A stretch of 64,000 nt of DNA, from contig JAKUCV010001365.1 in the NCBI GenBank assembly GCA_028386065.3, positions 3,897-67,896 on the forward strand. Direction: 5' to 3'. Source of the DNA: Turnera subulata (Eukaryota; Streptophyta; Magnoliopsida; Malpighiales; Passifloraceae). Numbering within the stretch: the first letter of the stretch is position 1; the number at the start of each line of letters is the position of its first letter. The notes under the pieces were generated by a model. The model saw only the letters and a program-made list of their open reading frames with translations, had not been told where the DNA came from and searched no databases. Made by a program: the position numbers and the translations under genes. This document shows positions 14,216 through 24,871 of this stretch, piece by piece.

Positions 14216-14458
14216 CTCTCCTAGTGTAAAAAAACAGATTTTTTTTTTTTTTGATGCAAACGATAGGCTTTATTTATTTACAGAAATGTTCAAAATACAA
14301 AAGGAAGCCACGGAGAATTGCAAAGAAGCCAAAGGTTCATGCAAAACATGCATGAGATATTTACAAAAATGCCTTGCCAAACTGGTAAATACAAGGCATG
14401 CAGAATGCTCTGTTTTGGGAGTACTTGAACTCGCAGCGACCCAAAGATACCAGAAGCT

Positions 14459-15307
14459 TCATTCAAGGCCTGCCAACATGGAAAATCTCCGCTGAGGTCC
14501 TCTCCACAACCGCACAGTCACAGCATTGGATATGACCATGGATGCGCTGTAAGGAAAGTCAGCGCGAATGGCCTTGATCCATAAAGTTGAGTGCACTAGC
14601 ACCAAGTCCACTACTCTATCAACATCTGTAGCAGAGTTCTGGAAGATCCTCTTGTTCCTTTCTAGCCAGATTGCCCAAAGAGTGGCTACCCCAATGAGAT
14701 ACCAGAAGGCGCGACTGGAGGAAAAGGGAGACAGAAAAGGCCATTGGAGCACAAAGTCCTCTAATGTAGGGGGCATACACCATAAAACACCCCACCAGGA
14801 GAAGGGGCAAGAGAGAAGCAAGTGATCCCTGGTCTCAAGGCTGGAACCACATAGACTACAAATTGAATCAGCGAGAGAGACAATGCCTCTTTGCCTGAGG
14901 GCCTCTTTGGTAGGAATCCCATTGTTCAGAGCTAACCACAGCCAACACTCAGTCTTAAATGGAGACAAGGAGAACCACACATAGGGCTTGGATTGTAAAG
15001 GATCCAGTTGTGAGTAAATAAATGCCCTTCCTAGTTTGACAGAGTATGTTCCATTTGGACTGTCATTCCAAACTCTTGAATCCATATTCGCAGATTGCAA
15101 AGGCACATCATCTAGTAAACTCTGTATTTCCGCCACATCCAGCAACTCCCATTCGTATAATGTTCGTCTCCATGACACATCCCAACTGGTGCTCTGTTCA
15201 CTAGGGACAAGGCATTCCCTCATGGATGAGTTCTGGCATGTAGACAGGGAGAATAAGCGGGGAAATAAGTCTTTCAAGGACCCACGGCCGGACCAGTCAT
15301 CTAGCAC
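14459..15307 (-). pseudogene. LINE ORF2 C-terminal part (zf-RVT domain)
   Basis: The 282-residue reading starts DDWSGRGSLKDLFPRLFSLS and continues to VWNDSPNGTYSVKLGRAF. It then has the zf-RVT hallmark FKTECWLWLALNNGIPTKEA followed by C-SLC and H-LLLSC metal-ligand spacing, and later AIWLERNKRIF. This domain normally follows the reverse transcriptase in plant LINEs. Its start lacks the reverse transcriptase core and is out of frame with the upstream endonuclease by the deletion junction at 15297-15307. There is no RNase H domain after it, so the family is the RNase H-less L1 type. Confidence 0.85.
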
Positions 15308-16097
15308 AAGCCTCCTCCCACATGTTTTTCAATACTTCCATAAAGCCAGGATGATCCCACCAAACATTTAGAAAACGAAAAGGTCTCTTACCCCGATCTC
15401 CAACATCTTGAACCAAAAAAAGAGGGACGTGGTCGGATCCCTGTTTGCTACCTGACCTTAAATGAAGATGAGGAAAAAGCAACAACCAATCACCTTCTGC
15501 AAACACCCTGTCAATACGACTGGCAGCCTTGTAGTTGCCCCAAGTGTACAATCTGTCCTTGAGTTGAAACTCCACCAATCCTATGCCATCGACAAATCTC
15601 TTGAATGCAGCAACACCTCTAGCCATCAGCTTGCCACTTTTCCGATCCGAGTGCAAGAGAGTTTCATTGAAATCACCTAGAACAAGCCAAGGTGACGAAT
15701 ATGAGGCCTTCAAAGCCAATAGCTCTTCGAACATTTGCACTCTGTTCTCAACCTGACACTTTCCGTAGACGCCGCATACAGTAACCCGCCGCCCACACTG
15801 AATTAAATCTCCTTCCATTATGATCCATTGTTCAGAAGTTTGAGCTTTAGATAGTTTAAAGAACTCGCTATCCCAAATCATCAAGAGACCCCCTGCCAGG
15901 CCATTCGCAGCTTCAGATAAAAACTCAAAATTGCCACCTCCCCAAATTGACTGGCATAAGGTAGCATCCAAATTAGAGCTCTTTGTTTCACTAAGAAATA
16001 AGAATTTAGCACTCATCGATTGAACAAGTTTGCGGACACTAGTCTGTTTTGATGAGGAGCAGACACCTCTTACGTTCCATGAGATGATACTTAACAT
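15297..16097 (-). pseudogene. LINE ORF2 N-terminal apurinic-type endonuclease
   Basis: ATG at 16095-16097 starts MLSIISWNVRG, the standard beginning of plant LINE ORF2. Catalytic positions of the exonuclease-endonuclease-phosphatase fold are intact: N in SWNVRG, E in LSETKS, Y in VCGVYG, D and N in LGDFNE, and D-H in GSDHVPL. The reading then runs through FRFLNVWWDHPGF and stops at 15297, immediately at the deletion junction. The endonuclease itself could be expressed as a separate peptide, but the element cannot mobilise itself. Confidence 0.85.
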
Positions 16098-16134
16098 ATA
16101 ACAGATGCATGGCACTTGAAGTTGAGTGGCGAGC

Positions 16135-18357
16135 CTATGCAGTGCGTGAGTGCACCCATTCAAAAACCTCTCTATCGACGAATTGCTCTACAAGATAGTC
16201 TGTTTCAGAAACATTATTAGTCCTATCCCATCCGAGAAGGTCCCCGATCTTGTTCGTCTCATGAACTTCAAAGGAAGAAAAGGAGACAGGTATGGATGAA
16301 CTCGACTCTTCGTCTCCAATTAATCTTTTGTTATGTCTTTGTATGGCCGAATCCGACACCAGTTCAAGGTTTTCAGGCATAGAAATCACGCTGCCTTTGG
16401 TCGAGAGGAATTTAACTCTTTTCTTTGTCTTTTTCTCCATATCCTTGAGTATGGCATTAACTTGTCTATCCACCATACACTGAAAATCTGACCCAGTAGC
16501 GTGACGTGGAGCCGCAATCCATGAGTCTCCCCATGAAGACACAGAATTTATGTCCGCAGGAGTATATGTTGAAGAGGAGGCAGCGCTATCCAGTAAGAGA
16601 GGTCTAAAAGGTGAGGGGCTGCTGAAGCCCAAATCTTGGATAGATGGGCTATCAGGGTATGGTACCAAATGGGCTGAGTTAATACTTGCAGCCTGGATAT
16701 GAGTGGAGATATGGGCTATGGTCCCTGGGCCTGACTGTGAAGAGGTTGGGGTGGATAGGGGATCATCAGCAACCCCATCTTGGGACACTGTACAAGGAAT
16801 AATACCTGACAGCTCAGACGGTATTGGCTTGGGGGATTGTGATGAACGTGTGTGGGCGCTCACCACTAAAGGCTCCTCGGGTGCATGCTCCTTGTGAATT
16901 ATTGGTCGTAAATTGAAAGGATCCTCGGACGAAGTACCCACCGCTTGGTTTGAACAAGTGTGCCTCGGGGAGTGATAAAATTGCTGATGAGGAGCAGGCC
17001 TGTCATCTGATATCACCTGCTTTCCGGAACGTTTAGTCGACGCGCCGCCATCTCGAAGATAATCACCTTTAGAAGCAGATTGGTAATTCCAATCTAGGGG
17101 ATCAAACTGCGACTCTGCAATACCGATTTCAAATAGCTTCCCACCAACCTTGACTGAGATGTTACCGTTAATAAGTTTCATGGAGTTGGTCAGAACTAAG
17201 ATTTCCGCCACATCAAATCTGTCCCTGCTTCTTGTCTCTGGGCTACAGTCAACAAAAACACCAACCTTTGAAGATACTAACTGGAAGAATTCACGGGTCC
17301 ATACATAGGGTGGGATGCCTTTAACTAATAACCAACAAAGCCTATTCCCTGCAGCATCGCCTTCTTTCCAAGGTCGAAAAGAACTAAATAGCTCATCAAC
17401 ACACTGCGGCTTATTCTGTAGATAAGACCCCATTGATTCTGCAGACTGAAATTTAAATAGAAACGAGATTCCCCCCGAAGGAACTAGCTTGAAGCAATCA
17501 CTGTCTTCATTAGGGAACGCTTCTAATATCTTCCGGAGTGGCATAGGAAATTTTAGAGTTCCAGTGATACAACAGTGCAGCCATGATAGAGATAAGTCTT
17601 TGGGGATGTAGGATTGGTCCTGCACTTCATTAGGTCTACGACAACCATCTCTGACCATTTCAGCGAAGGGCCTATCCGTAGACACTAGAGTAGGCCGAGT
17701 TGGAATGTTCAGCTTGTTGCCAGCTTTTGATGAATCTGTAGATGCTTCCTTTTTCCTATCCCTGGCAATACTCGCAGCGATGTGATGTCCGTCCACCGTC
17801 AGCGCATTGATGCGTTGCAACACCTTTTGCACATCAATGTTATTCCGGAATCTCACGAAAGCAAACCTCTTACCTTCTCTGTTCAGTTTTTGGGGAATAT
17901 ACACGTCTAACACATCCCCGAAATGAGACATAACAAGATGAATATCCGTTGGAATCCACCTGGTAGGAATGCATTGTACATATACGCTGATAACTTGGTT
18001 ATTTTCGATGGCGTTCTTAATGTTCTTGCGATTCCATTTAGAGAAGTAGAGGGGTTTTTGGAGGGTGGGTGCAGTCTGGGTCTGTTGTGCTTAGGCAGCG
18101 TTGGTAGTTGTGGTAGAATGGAGGGGAGGCGCTCCATTAGGTGTAGCTGTGGTTCTAGAGGTAATGGGTGCAGATGGTTGGTAATAGGGTATTTGGGTGG
18201 TTGCATGATTACCCAGATTTGACTGAGGGTGAAGATTTAGGGTGTTTAAAGATGGAGGTTGTACACCAGTCAGGTTTGTCTGGAATATGGATGGAAGTAA
18301 CTGAAAGGCAGAGGAGGTGCCCTGATGGTGGTTAGCATGTGATGAAGACAGAGGCAA
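16135..18357 (-). pseudogene. LINE ORF1 (RRM-like plus DUF4283 region), one in-frame stop
   Basis: The reading from 17931 to 16135 gives an RRM-like segment (LDVYIPQKL, GKRFAFVRFRN) followed by the DUF4283-like WLHCCITGTLKFP...GIPPYVWTREFF region and a long low-complexity tail. The same frame is open upstream: it encodes SVYVQCIPTRWIPTDIHLV, the first strand and loop of the RRM, and continues to a TAA at 18091-18093. Beyond that stop the same frame continues to 18357 with a proline/threonine-rich N-terminus. ORF1 thus carries a single nonsense codon between its N-terminal region and its RRM. Confidence 0.8.
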
Positions 18358-18474
18358 GGTGGATGGTGGTGGTAATTAAGAATAAATGTCATAATATAAT
18401 TGTGTTCTGGTAATTAACATGAAAAATCTAATTAATGCTCAATACGAACGTTGCACTTTTGGCCAATTATGTGA

Positions 18475-19806
18475 CTATGGTCCAGCTCCAGCTCCACTAA
18501 AAGTTTGCTTCAAATTACTCAGATCCGGCAGCCGAGTGTGCCACCACGGAAGGAAGAAGGGAAAGGCCTGACACCAAACTTTGGGTTTTGACAAAGAGGG
18601 TGCAACGACTTGCTTGCTTTTATCTCTCATGTTCAATAAGAGAATACTATGATCCTTGCACCGCTCTAAATACACAATATGTCCATCAATTGGATGGATA
18701 GCCAGTGTACAATAGTCCGAAGCTGGAAGATTAAGCACCGAATTGAGATGCAATTTGTGCTTCAAACACCATGAACCGGTTGTGAAGTCCTCGAGTTCCC
18801 AAATACGTAGACAACTTCTTCGGTCCAAAAGTTTATCACATACCAGGATTCTCCCTTGATTCACTCCAATGGTAAGTCCTGTTGATGATGATTCATTATT
18901 TCTTTTATCCGGAAAATTGATATAGCTGCATTCATCGAAGGGCGGCATCTTGTAGGGATCGAATCCAATAATAACTTTCCACCCTACCCAATAAAGCATC
19001 CTATTGCAACAAACCACTCCTTCCTCGCCATCAAAAGAAAATGATGCTTTACACGGCACCCTTAGTGTACGCCACTCACCCGTGCTAGTAGAGAAGATTG
19101 ATACATTAAGATAACCTCCTTCATGAGATTCTTTATCAATTAGGACTACCTTAAACCCACGAGGACCTCCTCCAGTTGTTGCAATTGATCCATCGTCATC
19201 AATAAAAGCGGCCTGGTGGACAAAACACCAATTTGTAAAACACGGGAGAGGAGGAGGAGGGGAAGGGGGAGGGGGAGGAAGAACTAGCCAATCCCTGGTG
19301 ACAGGATTGCAAACATAGTAACGTGGTTGTTGTTGTTTACAGCGGGATTTTTCGCGGCGGCAAAGTACAAGGCCATTCCAAGACCCTGCTAAGTTGAAGT
19401 GGCTAGACTTTCGAGTAGAGTGTTTAGGGTAGAAATCGAAGTAGAAGTCGAGGGATTTGAACGAGGGTGACGAAGATCCCGTCTTCCATATATCTAGCCG
19501 ACCAGACGAATGCCTTTCTTGTCGAAGGTGAAAGGCCAAGGAATACCTAGAGCTTATTGGGGTGACGGATTGTTGAAACCCTACGCAGTGGTTAATGAAC
19601 TCGGGACTAGAAATCAGATATGACCAACGCTTGCATACAGATTTGCATTGGTAAATCGTCTTCAACTCGAGTCTGCAAAGGATTTTCTCCAACAACTCGT
19701 CACACAGAAGATCATCCAAGAAGCTGAAGCTGCTGCTGGATTCCACGACCCCGACGTGTCGCTGCTTATTTCTCTCCTTCTTCTTGTGCCGCTGCTGGTG
19801 ATACAT
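18475..19806 (-). CDS. F-box protein (F-box-associated/kelch-like type), intact
   Basis: ATG at 19804-19806 (MYHQQRHKKKE) opens a single-exon frame of about 443 residues ending at TAG 18475-18477. The F-box lies at about residues 30-75: DDLLCDELLEKILCRLELKT, then CKSVCKRWSYLISSPEF. The remainder has the repeated W-containing blocks of F-box-associated domains: GSWNGLVLC, YVCNPVTRDWLVLP, FSTSTGEWRTL, GVVCCNRMLYW, IWELEDF and FFLPWWHTRLPDL. Such proteins are substrate receptors of SCF ubiquitin ligases through SKP1/ASK; the target is unknown. A diverged, broken copy of its 3' half lies at 11251-11950, and its 3' flank is repeated again near 31650. The upstream TTG in the same frame is not used as the start. 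Confidence 0.85.
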   Translation of the reverse strand: MYHQQRHKKKERNKQRHVGVVESSSSFSFLDDLLCDELLEKILCRLELKTIYQCKSVCKRWSYLISSPEFINHCVGFQQSVTPISSRYSLAFHLRQERHSSGRLDIWKTGSSSPSFKSLDFYFDFYPKHSTRKSSHFNLAGSWNGLVLCRREKSRCKQQQPRYYVCNPVTRDWLVLPPPPPSPPPPLPCFTNWCFVHQAAFIDDDGSIATTGGGPRGFKVVLIDKESHEGGYLNVSIFSTSTGEWRTLRVPCKASFSFDGEEGVVCCNRMLYWVGWKVIIGFDPYKMPPFDECSYINFPDKRNNESSSTGLTIGVNQGRILVCDKLLDRRSCLRIWELEDFTTGSWCLKHKLHLNSVLNLPASDYCTLAIHPIDGHIVYLERCKDHSILLLNMRDKSKQVVAPSLSKPKVWCQAFPFFLPWWHTRLPDLSNLKQTFSGAGAGP

Positions 19807-20277
19807 GGTTCGCGGGCAGATGGATATGGAGAAGACAAACAAAATAATACAAAGAAAAGACTGGATTTCAGAAAAAAATTAGGGTTGCTTAAATATTGGT
19901 AGTGGTATAGGGTTTTCTTGTCAAAGTCAAATTCGTATCAGCACACCGACTTCTGTCGCTTTTCCAATATTCTTTTTCGTTTTATTATTCAATGGTATAG
20001 CACACTTTTACTTTTTTTTTTAAAAAAAAAAAGAGAAAAAATATTGGGTCAAGATGAAAAACCAACTGTCAAAAGCATTTTTTGGTATCTTTATAGTTTA
20101 TACTCTCCATGGATTTTAATAATGGATTTAGATAAAATGGGTAAATCCAAATTCGTTTAACGCCATGTATCATTGGTTTAGCGTGACATATCGGCAGGTG
20201 GGCCCATTGGCACTGGATGAACCCATATGACCCGCATCAGATGAAAATTGTATTAGAAAAATATGATTGAATTAACT

Positions 20278-20326
20278 TAACACACATGTTTCTTTTTTTT
20301 CTTTTTTAGGAATAACACACCTGTTT
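20278..20326 (-). mobile_element. tail-only retroposon stub
   Basis: TAACACACATGTTT (20278-20291) and TAACACACCTGTTT (20313-20326) flank a 21-nt T-rich insert whose minus strand reads TTCCTAAAAAAG and onward. The TTCCTAAAA tail is the same as that of the stub at 44141-44156. Confidence 0.65.
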
Positions 20327-20599
20327 TTATACAAGCCAATTTTCCAGACAAAACCTAACTGTAGCAATAGAAAATTGACATTAATTGTTTTACAGTTTGC
20401 TTTTTCATCAATCGTTATACCTAAAACGAACATACTTAATATTGTGAATGCTTCATCATATCATGCCAACAAGAAATAAATCTTTTTTTTTTTTTTAATG
20501 AAGGTGGACAAATTCCAAGAATTAAACTGAAGCTATTTTTTTTTGAAAAAAAACAGCCATAAAACTTTCTTTCATTCAACCCAGGCAAAACGACAATGA

Positions 20600-21280
20600 T
20601 TACATGAGTAAAGATGCTCGCTAATTCAATTGTATTTGTTAATTACTTAATTAAATTGTACATGTTTAAACCCATACTAGGCACTAAAGGGGGTAATTTT
20701 TATTGGATTCGAGTTATACGGACTGGCGCAGTAGCAGTAGGGTCCATTGTCAAGTTAAATCAACGACGCATGGCATCAAGCAAATGTGGATCAACAAACT
20801 TATTAAAATTCATGATTATTATGAAATATAAGGATCAAAATCCATAGAAATTTGGTACAAATATAAAAATCTATAAGCCTAGTACAGCACCAAAAATTGC
20901 TTTTGATCCAATAACAAGCCCACGCATTGGGCTCCCAGGACTGATGCTTGGGCTAGGCAGTAGGCCCATGCCTATGTTGCCTTCCAACTAAGTATTGACA
21001 CGTAGTCCAGAGTTCACAACCCCCTCCAGGCTGTGAAACTGTGTTACTTCATGATGTAACTGGGCTCTCTGTCCCCAGATTAATCTCAGTTTAATAAGAA
21101 GTCGCTTATCGTATTATTATTGTACAAGTTAATTCTCAAAAAAATAATTATTATACAAGTCAGTACATGATGGTTAACTGTTTTTTTCCTAGTTTTTCCT
21201 TTCCAGCCTTCCCAAGTTGGGCTCGAGCCCATGGAAAATTTAGGACTTCATATATAGGTTGTAATGTAACCGTTCTTAAA
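20600..21280 (+). repeat. segmental duplication, arm 1 (inverted copy at 32715-34620)
   Basis: Starting at GATGCTCGCTAATTCAATTG and passing through TACAGCACCAAAAATTGC, TTTGATCCAATAACAAGCC and GGCAGTAGGCCCATGCCTA to ACTTCATATATAGG, this stretch is matched in inverse orientation at 32715-33277 and 34503-34620. A third partial direct copy lies at 31720-31860. The far copy contains a hAT-like element (33278-34502) and a poly(A) stub that this copy lacks. No gene is encoded. Confidence 0.8.
21111..21160 (+). mobile_element. tail-only retroposon stub shared by both arms of the segmental duplication
   Basis: ATTATTATTGTACAAGTTA and AATTATTATACAAGT flank ATTCTCAAAAAA. The same structure, inverted, is present at 32861-32911, so this small insertion predates the duplication of the segment. 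Confidence 0.6.
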
Positions 21281-21639
21281 CAAAGGCTTAAAAGAAATAA
21301 ATAGGAGAAGATGCAATATCCACCATCTGTCATATTGGGGGGTCTCTTATAAGCTATAGCTGATCTACGTGGGCTGAAGATGCAAGGTGTGATTGCTGCT
21401 GTGACTTATTGAGATATACTAATCGGGATCGACGCGTATGGTTTGAAGAACCTCCTCCCTTTTTGTAGCATATTGCACTTCCGCATACTATAGAGTCTAG
21501 ACCATTATGTCCTATGCTTTCTTTTGGTCTGGCCCAATTTGATGTATGTAAAGGACCAACAGGTGGTAGTTGCCCTGTTATGTAATATGGCCTGTTTGAG
21601 GGTCATCTTTCAGTTCAATGAAAATGGAATCGCGTTTCA

Positions 21640-24198
21640 TATATACACATGTCCTTTTACTCAGCTACTAAATTCCCTTTTTCGAGCCCCTATGTCCTTT
21701 TATGACTACACCTCTTGGAAGAAATACTTAGCCGGGTAAAGCATCTCAATCAATCAGAAAATATTGGATGTCACAGAAGTGCTAATGATGCAACTAATAT
21801 TAGACTCCTCTGTTTCTGTCAGCTCACATCTGATCTGAGTGTTGTTGATCTTGATGTTCCTTTCTGCTTAGTCTTTGCTGTAGCTGCTACCATAAATGTT
21901 TATGGTACTCTTGCACTACTGACTGTTGTTACCTGGCAAGTGCTGTTTGTCTCCATACCAATTGTTTATCTCGCCAGTCGTTTGCAGGTATTTTCACAAT
22001 GTCCCTTTAAATGTAGTACTTAGCAGGAGGAGTTCCTTTTCTCCTACAATTTTCACTCGATCATTTTGAAGGATTTTTTTTGCTATCACTTTGGGAACTG
22101 CAGTATATGATAAAATACTTTTTCTTGCCCATTAGATAAAACAGGCAGTTCTTTTCCACGGTTTCCTAGTTAGGTTATCAATTTTTAAACTGCAAAAGAG
22201 TCATATGCCTTTCCTTGTCTACAGAGATACTACTTTGCAACCGCAAAGGAGTTAATGCGGATCAATGGCACAACCAAGTCTTTAGTAGCGAATCATTCAG
22301 CTGAATCTGTAGCAGGAGCCATGACTATAAGGGCCTTTGAGGAGGAAGAGCGCTTTTTTGGCTTAGAATCTTGACCTCACTGACAAAAATGCCAGTCCTT
22401 TCTTCCATAATTTTGCAGCAAACGTGTTGTTGATTCAACGGTTGGAGACATTCAGTGCTACCGTGCTTGCTTCTGCAGCACTCTGCTTGGTTTTGCTTCC
22501 TCAGGGAACTTTTTTAGCTCTGGTGAGTAAATAAACTATTGTGATGCACCAACATTTTTCAATTGCCAGGAAACAATTATTTTTTTAATTTACTTACGAT
22601 ACTTTTAGAAATTCAAGAACACGAGTTTATGAGCCTTCAATAGCAAAAAGGTTAACATGAGGATTCTATTTAATGCAGGCTTTATTGGAATGGCACTTTC
22701 ATATGGTCTATCATTAAACATGTCCCTCGTCTTTTCAATCCAATACCAGCGCACCATAACAAACTACATAATCTCTGTTGAGAGGCTTGATCAGTATATG
22801 CATATACCAAGTGAAGCGCCTGAAGTGTTAGAGGATAATCGTCCCCCACCCATGTGGCCAGCAGAGGGCTAAGTGGTTATCTCTGATTTGCAGGTGAAGT
22901 CTCCTCTGCTTAGCATGAATTTGGATACTCACAATTGTCAGAAAACTGACGAAGCTTAACTTGAAACAGATAAGATACAGGCCTGACGGACCTCTTGTGC
23001 TTCGAGGGGTTAGCTGTACATTTCAAGGAGGGCACAAAATTGGCATTGTTGGCAGAACAGGAAGTGGGAAGACAACTCTTATTGGTGCTCTATTTCGCCT
23101 GGTTGAGCCTGCAGGAGGGAAGATTGTCGTAGATGGAATTGACATCTCTAAAATTGGACTTCATGATCTGAGGTCAAGATTCGGAATAATACCTCAAGAT
23201 CCAACCCTTTTCAATGGGACTGTGAGGTACAATTTGGATCCATTGTCACAACATACCGACCAAGAAATTTGGGAGGTAAAAATCACCAATTCTTATCACC
23301 TGTAGTTGTTAAAGCAGCATCAGGATACCAATCTAAGACTCTTCATATGCTTCTTAAGTGAGGAATCTCCCTGTAAAATTTGTAGGTTCTTGGGAAGTGC
23401 CAGCTTCTGGAGGCTGTTCAGGAGAAAGATGGGTGCTTGGACTCTTGGGGTACATTATTTTAACACTTTAAGTTTGCCTGTGTTTTTATAACTGATTACT
23501 GAATAACTGTTGACTTGCTTTCTATACAGTTGTTGAAGATGGATCAAATTGGAGCATGGGGCAAAGACAATTGTTTTGCTTAGGCCGTGCACTTTTGAGG
23601 AGGAGTCGGATATTGGTGCTTGAGCATCAATAGACAATGCAACTGACTTGCTTCTGCAGAGAACCATCCGGACTGAATTTGCGGATTGCACTGTGATCAC
23701 GGTAGCTCACAGGATACTAACTGTGATGGATTGTGACATGGTACTTGCCATTAGTGACGGTAAGTTTTACCCTTCCAACTCCCATAACCAAGACCAACAT
23801 TGGGTTCTATGGACTTCCCAGATATCCATTACTTTCTCTTGAAGATACTTTTGTTTGAAGATTCCTAATGTCTGCAGTGGCATTCTCTTAGTGGACTTTG
23901 CTAAAATTTAGAAGCTCGGTATTGATCTGAAGAACATCTTAGCAACAGAAGTATTTCCCACGGTTCAAGATGGCTGTACTATAAAACATAGTTTAAAACA
24001 TGAGAGATGCACTTTGCATTAGTTTATTTACATATCTCTGAAGAATGTACAGTTGTATTATGGTAATGTTTTTGGTGAATTTCAGGGAAGATAGTGGAGT
24101 ATGATGAGCCGATAAAGTTAATGAAGAGGGAAGGCTCTCTGTTTGGGCAACTTGTCTAGGAATACTGGTCACATTTTCAGTCTGCAGACTCACATTGA
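21640..24198 (+). pseudogene. ABCC-type (ABCC10-like) transporter, C-terminal half, broken
   Basis: Exon pieces are: [14 protein letters not shown] (about 21663); [11 protein letters not shown] with transmembrane segments (21826-21990); [20 protein letters not shown] (22225-22530); [20 protein letters not shown] (22677-22875); the second nucleotide-binding domain with Walker [11 protein letters not shown] (22975-23275); the signature [16 protein letters not shown] (23550-23610); and [19 protein letters not shown] through LFGQLV (23650-24160). Defects are a 1-bp insertion at GRILSR (near 21722), a frameshift plus TAG near 22372, TAA in PAEG*VVI (22870), TAG after FGQLV, and deletion of the Walker B residues (LVL is followed directly by ASIDNAT at about 23620). 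It is non-functional. Confidence 0.9.
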
Positions 24199-24871
24199 AG
24201 CCGACAGTCACATGAACTTAAGACACAAGGCTCTTTATTTAGGCAGCTTGAGGGAGAATACTGTTCAGGTTTTAACTATGCAGAGCTAGCTGGACAGAGT
24301 AGTAGCATTATATATTACCGTGTGGCTTCTCTCACTTGGTAGCAACAAAGAGAATAGCCACAAAATTGTACAGGAAATGACAAGCTTTAGAAGAATTGTT
24401 AGAAGCCGGAAACATGAGAAACAAAAAAGAAGGGAATAGTAATAGCCTCCCTTCGTGTTGTTTTGTAACTTCATTTCAATGTGATTGTTTATGCCAATGT
24501 ATAGTATATGATTTTTCCCCATTTAGTACCTCCCCCAGTTTGGTGGGTATCATTACTACATTTATGCAGCACGCTTCAAGAAAGTAACTCAATATAAATA
24601 TTCCATTAATTTGCTAAAACACTAAAAATGTAAGGTCCCCCACTTGTCATTTATATCAACCAATTACAGAAAACATGACGCCACAGTTTAGGATATGCAA
24701 TGCAATTCATTCATACTTCATTGTATGCAATTGAATTAAACTCAAATCAAGTATGATGAATGTAATTGAATTAAAACTCAAATCAAGTATGTATCGGAAA
24801 TTTGGAAGGACGTAGTTCATTACATTTGAAACATAACAGAAAACCACGAAGATGAGCATGAACATGAAAGA

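Larger units (their letters stand above)
14239..18357 (-). mobile_element. L1-type LINE, internally deleted (no reverse transcriptase)
   Basis: On the minus strand the order is ORF1 (18357 to 16135), a 37-nt spacer, an endonuclease ORF (16097 to 15297), a zf-RVT ORF (15307 to 14459), an untranslated end and an A-run (T-run on + at 14239-14252) after GCATC. In plant L1-type elements the reverse transcriptase lies between the endonuclease and the zf-RVT domain. Here the two are joined directly at about 15300 with a frame change, so roughly the whole reverse transcriptase is deleted. No target duplication was found: the left flank is PAT DNA and the right flank is the 3' flank of the F-box gene. 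Confidence 0.9.

Noticed and set aside
20009..20034. T(n)A(n) perfect palindrome (also at 54760-54782) as a regulatory hairpin
   Set aside because: Homopolymer junctions are expected in such AT-rich DNA and there is no conserved context.
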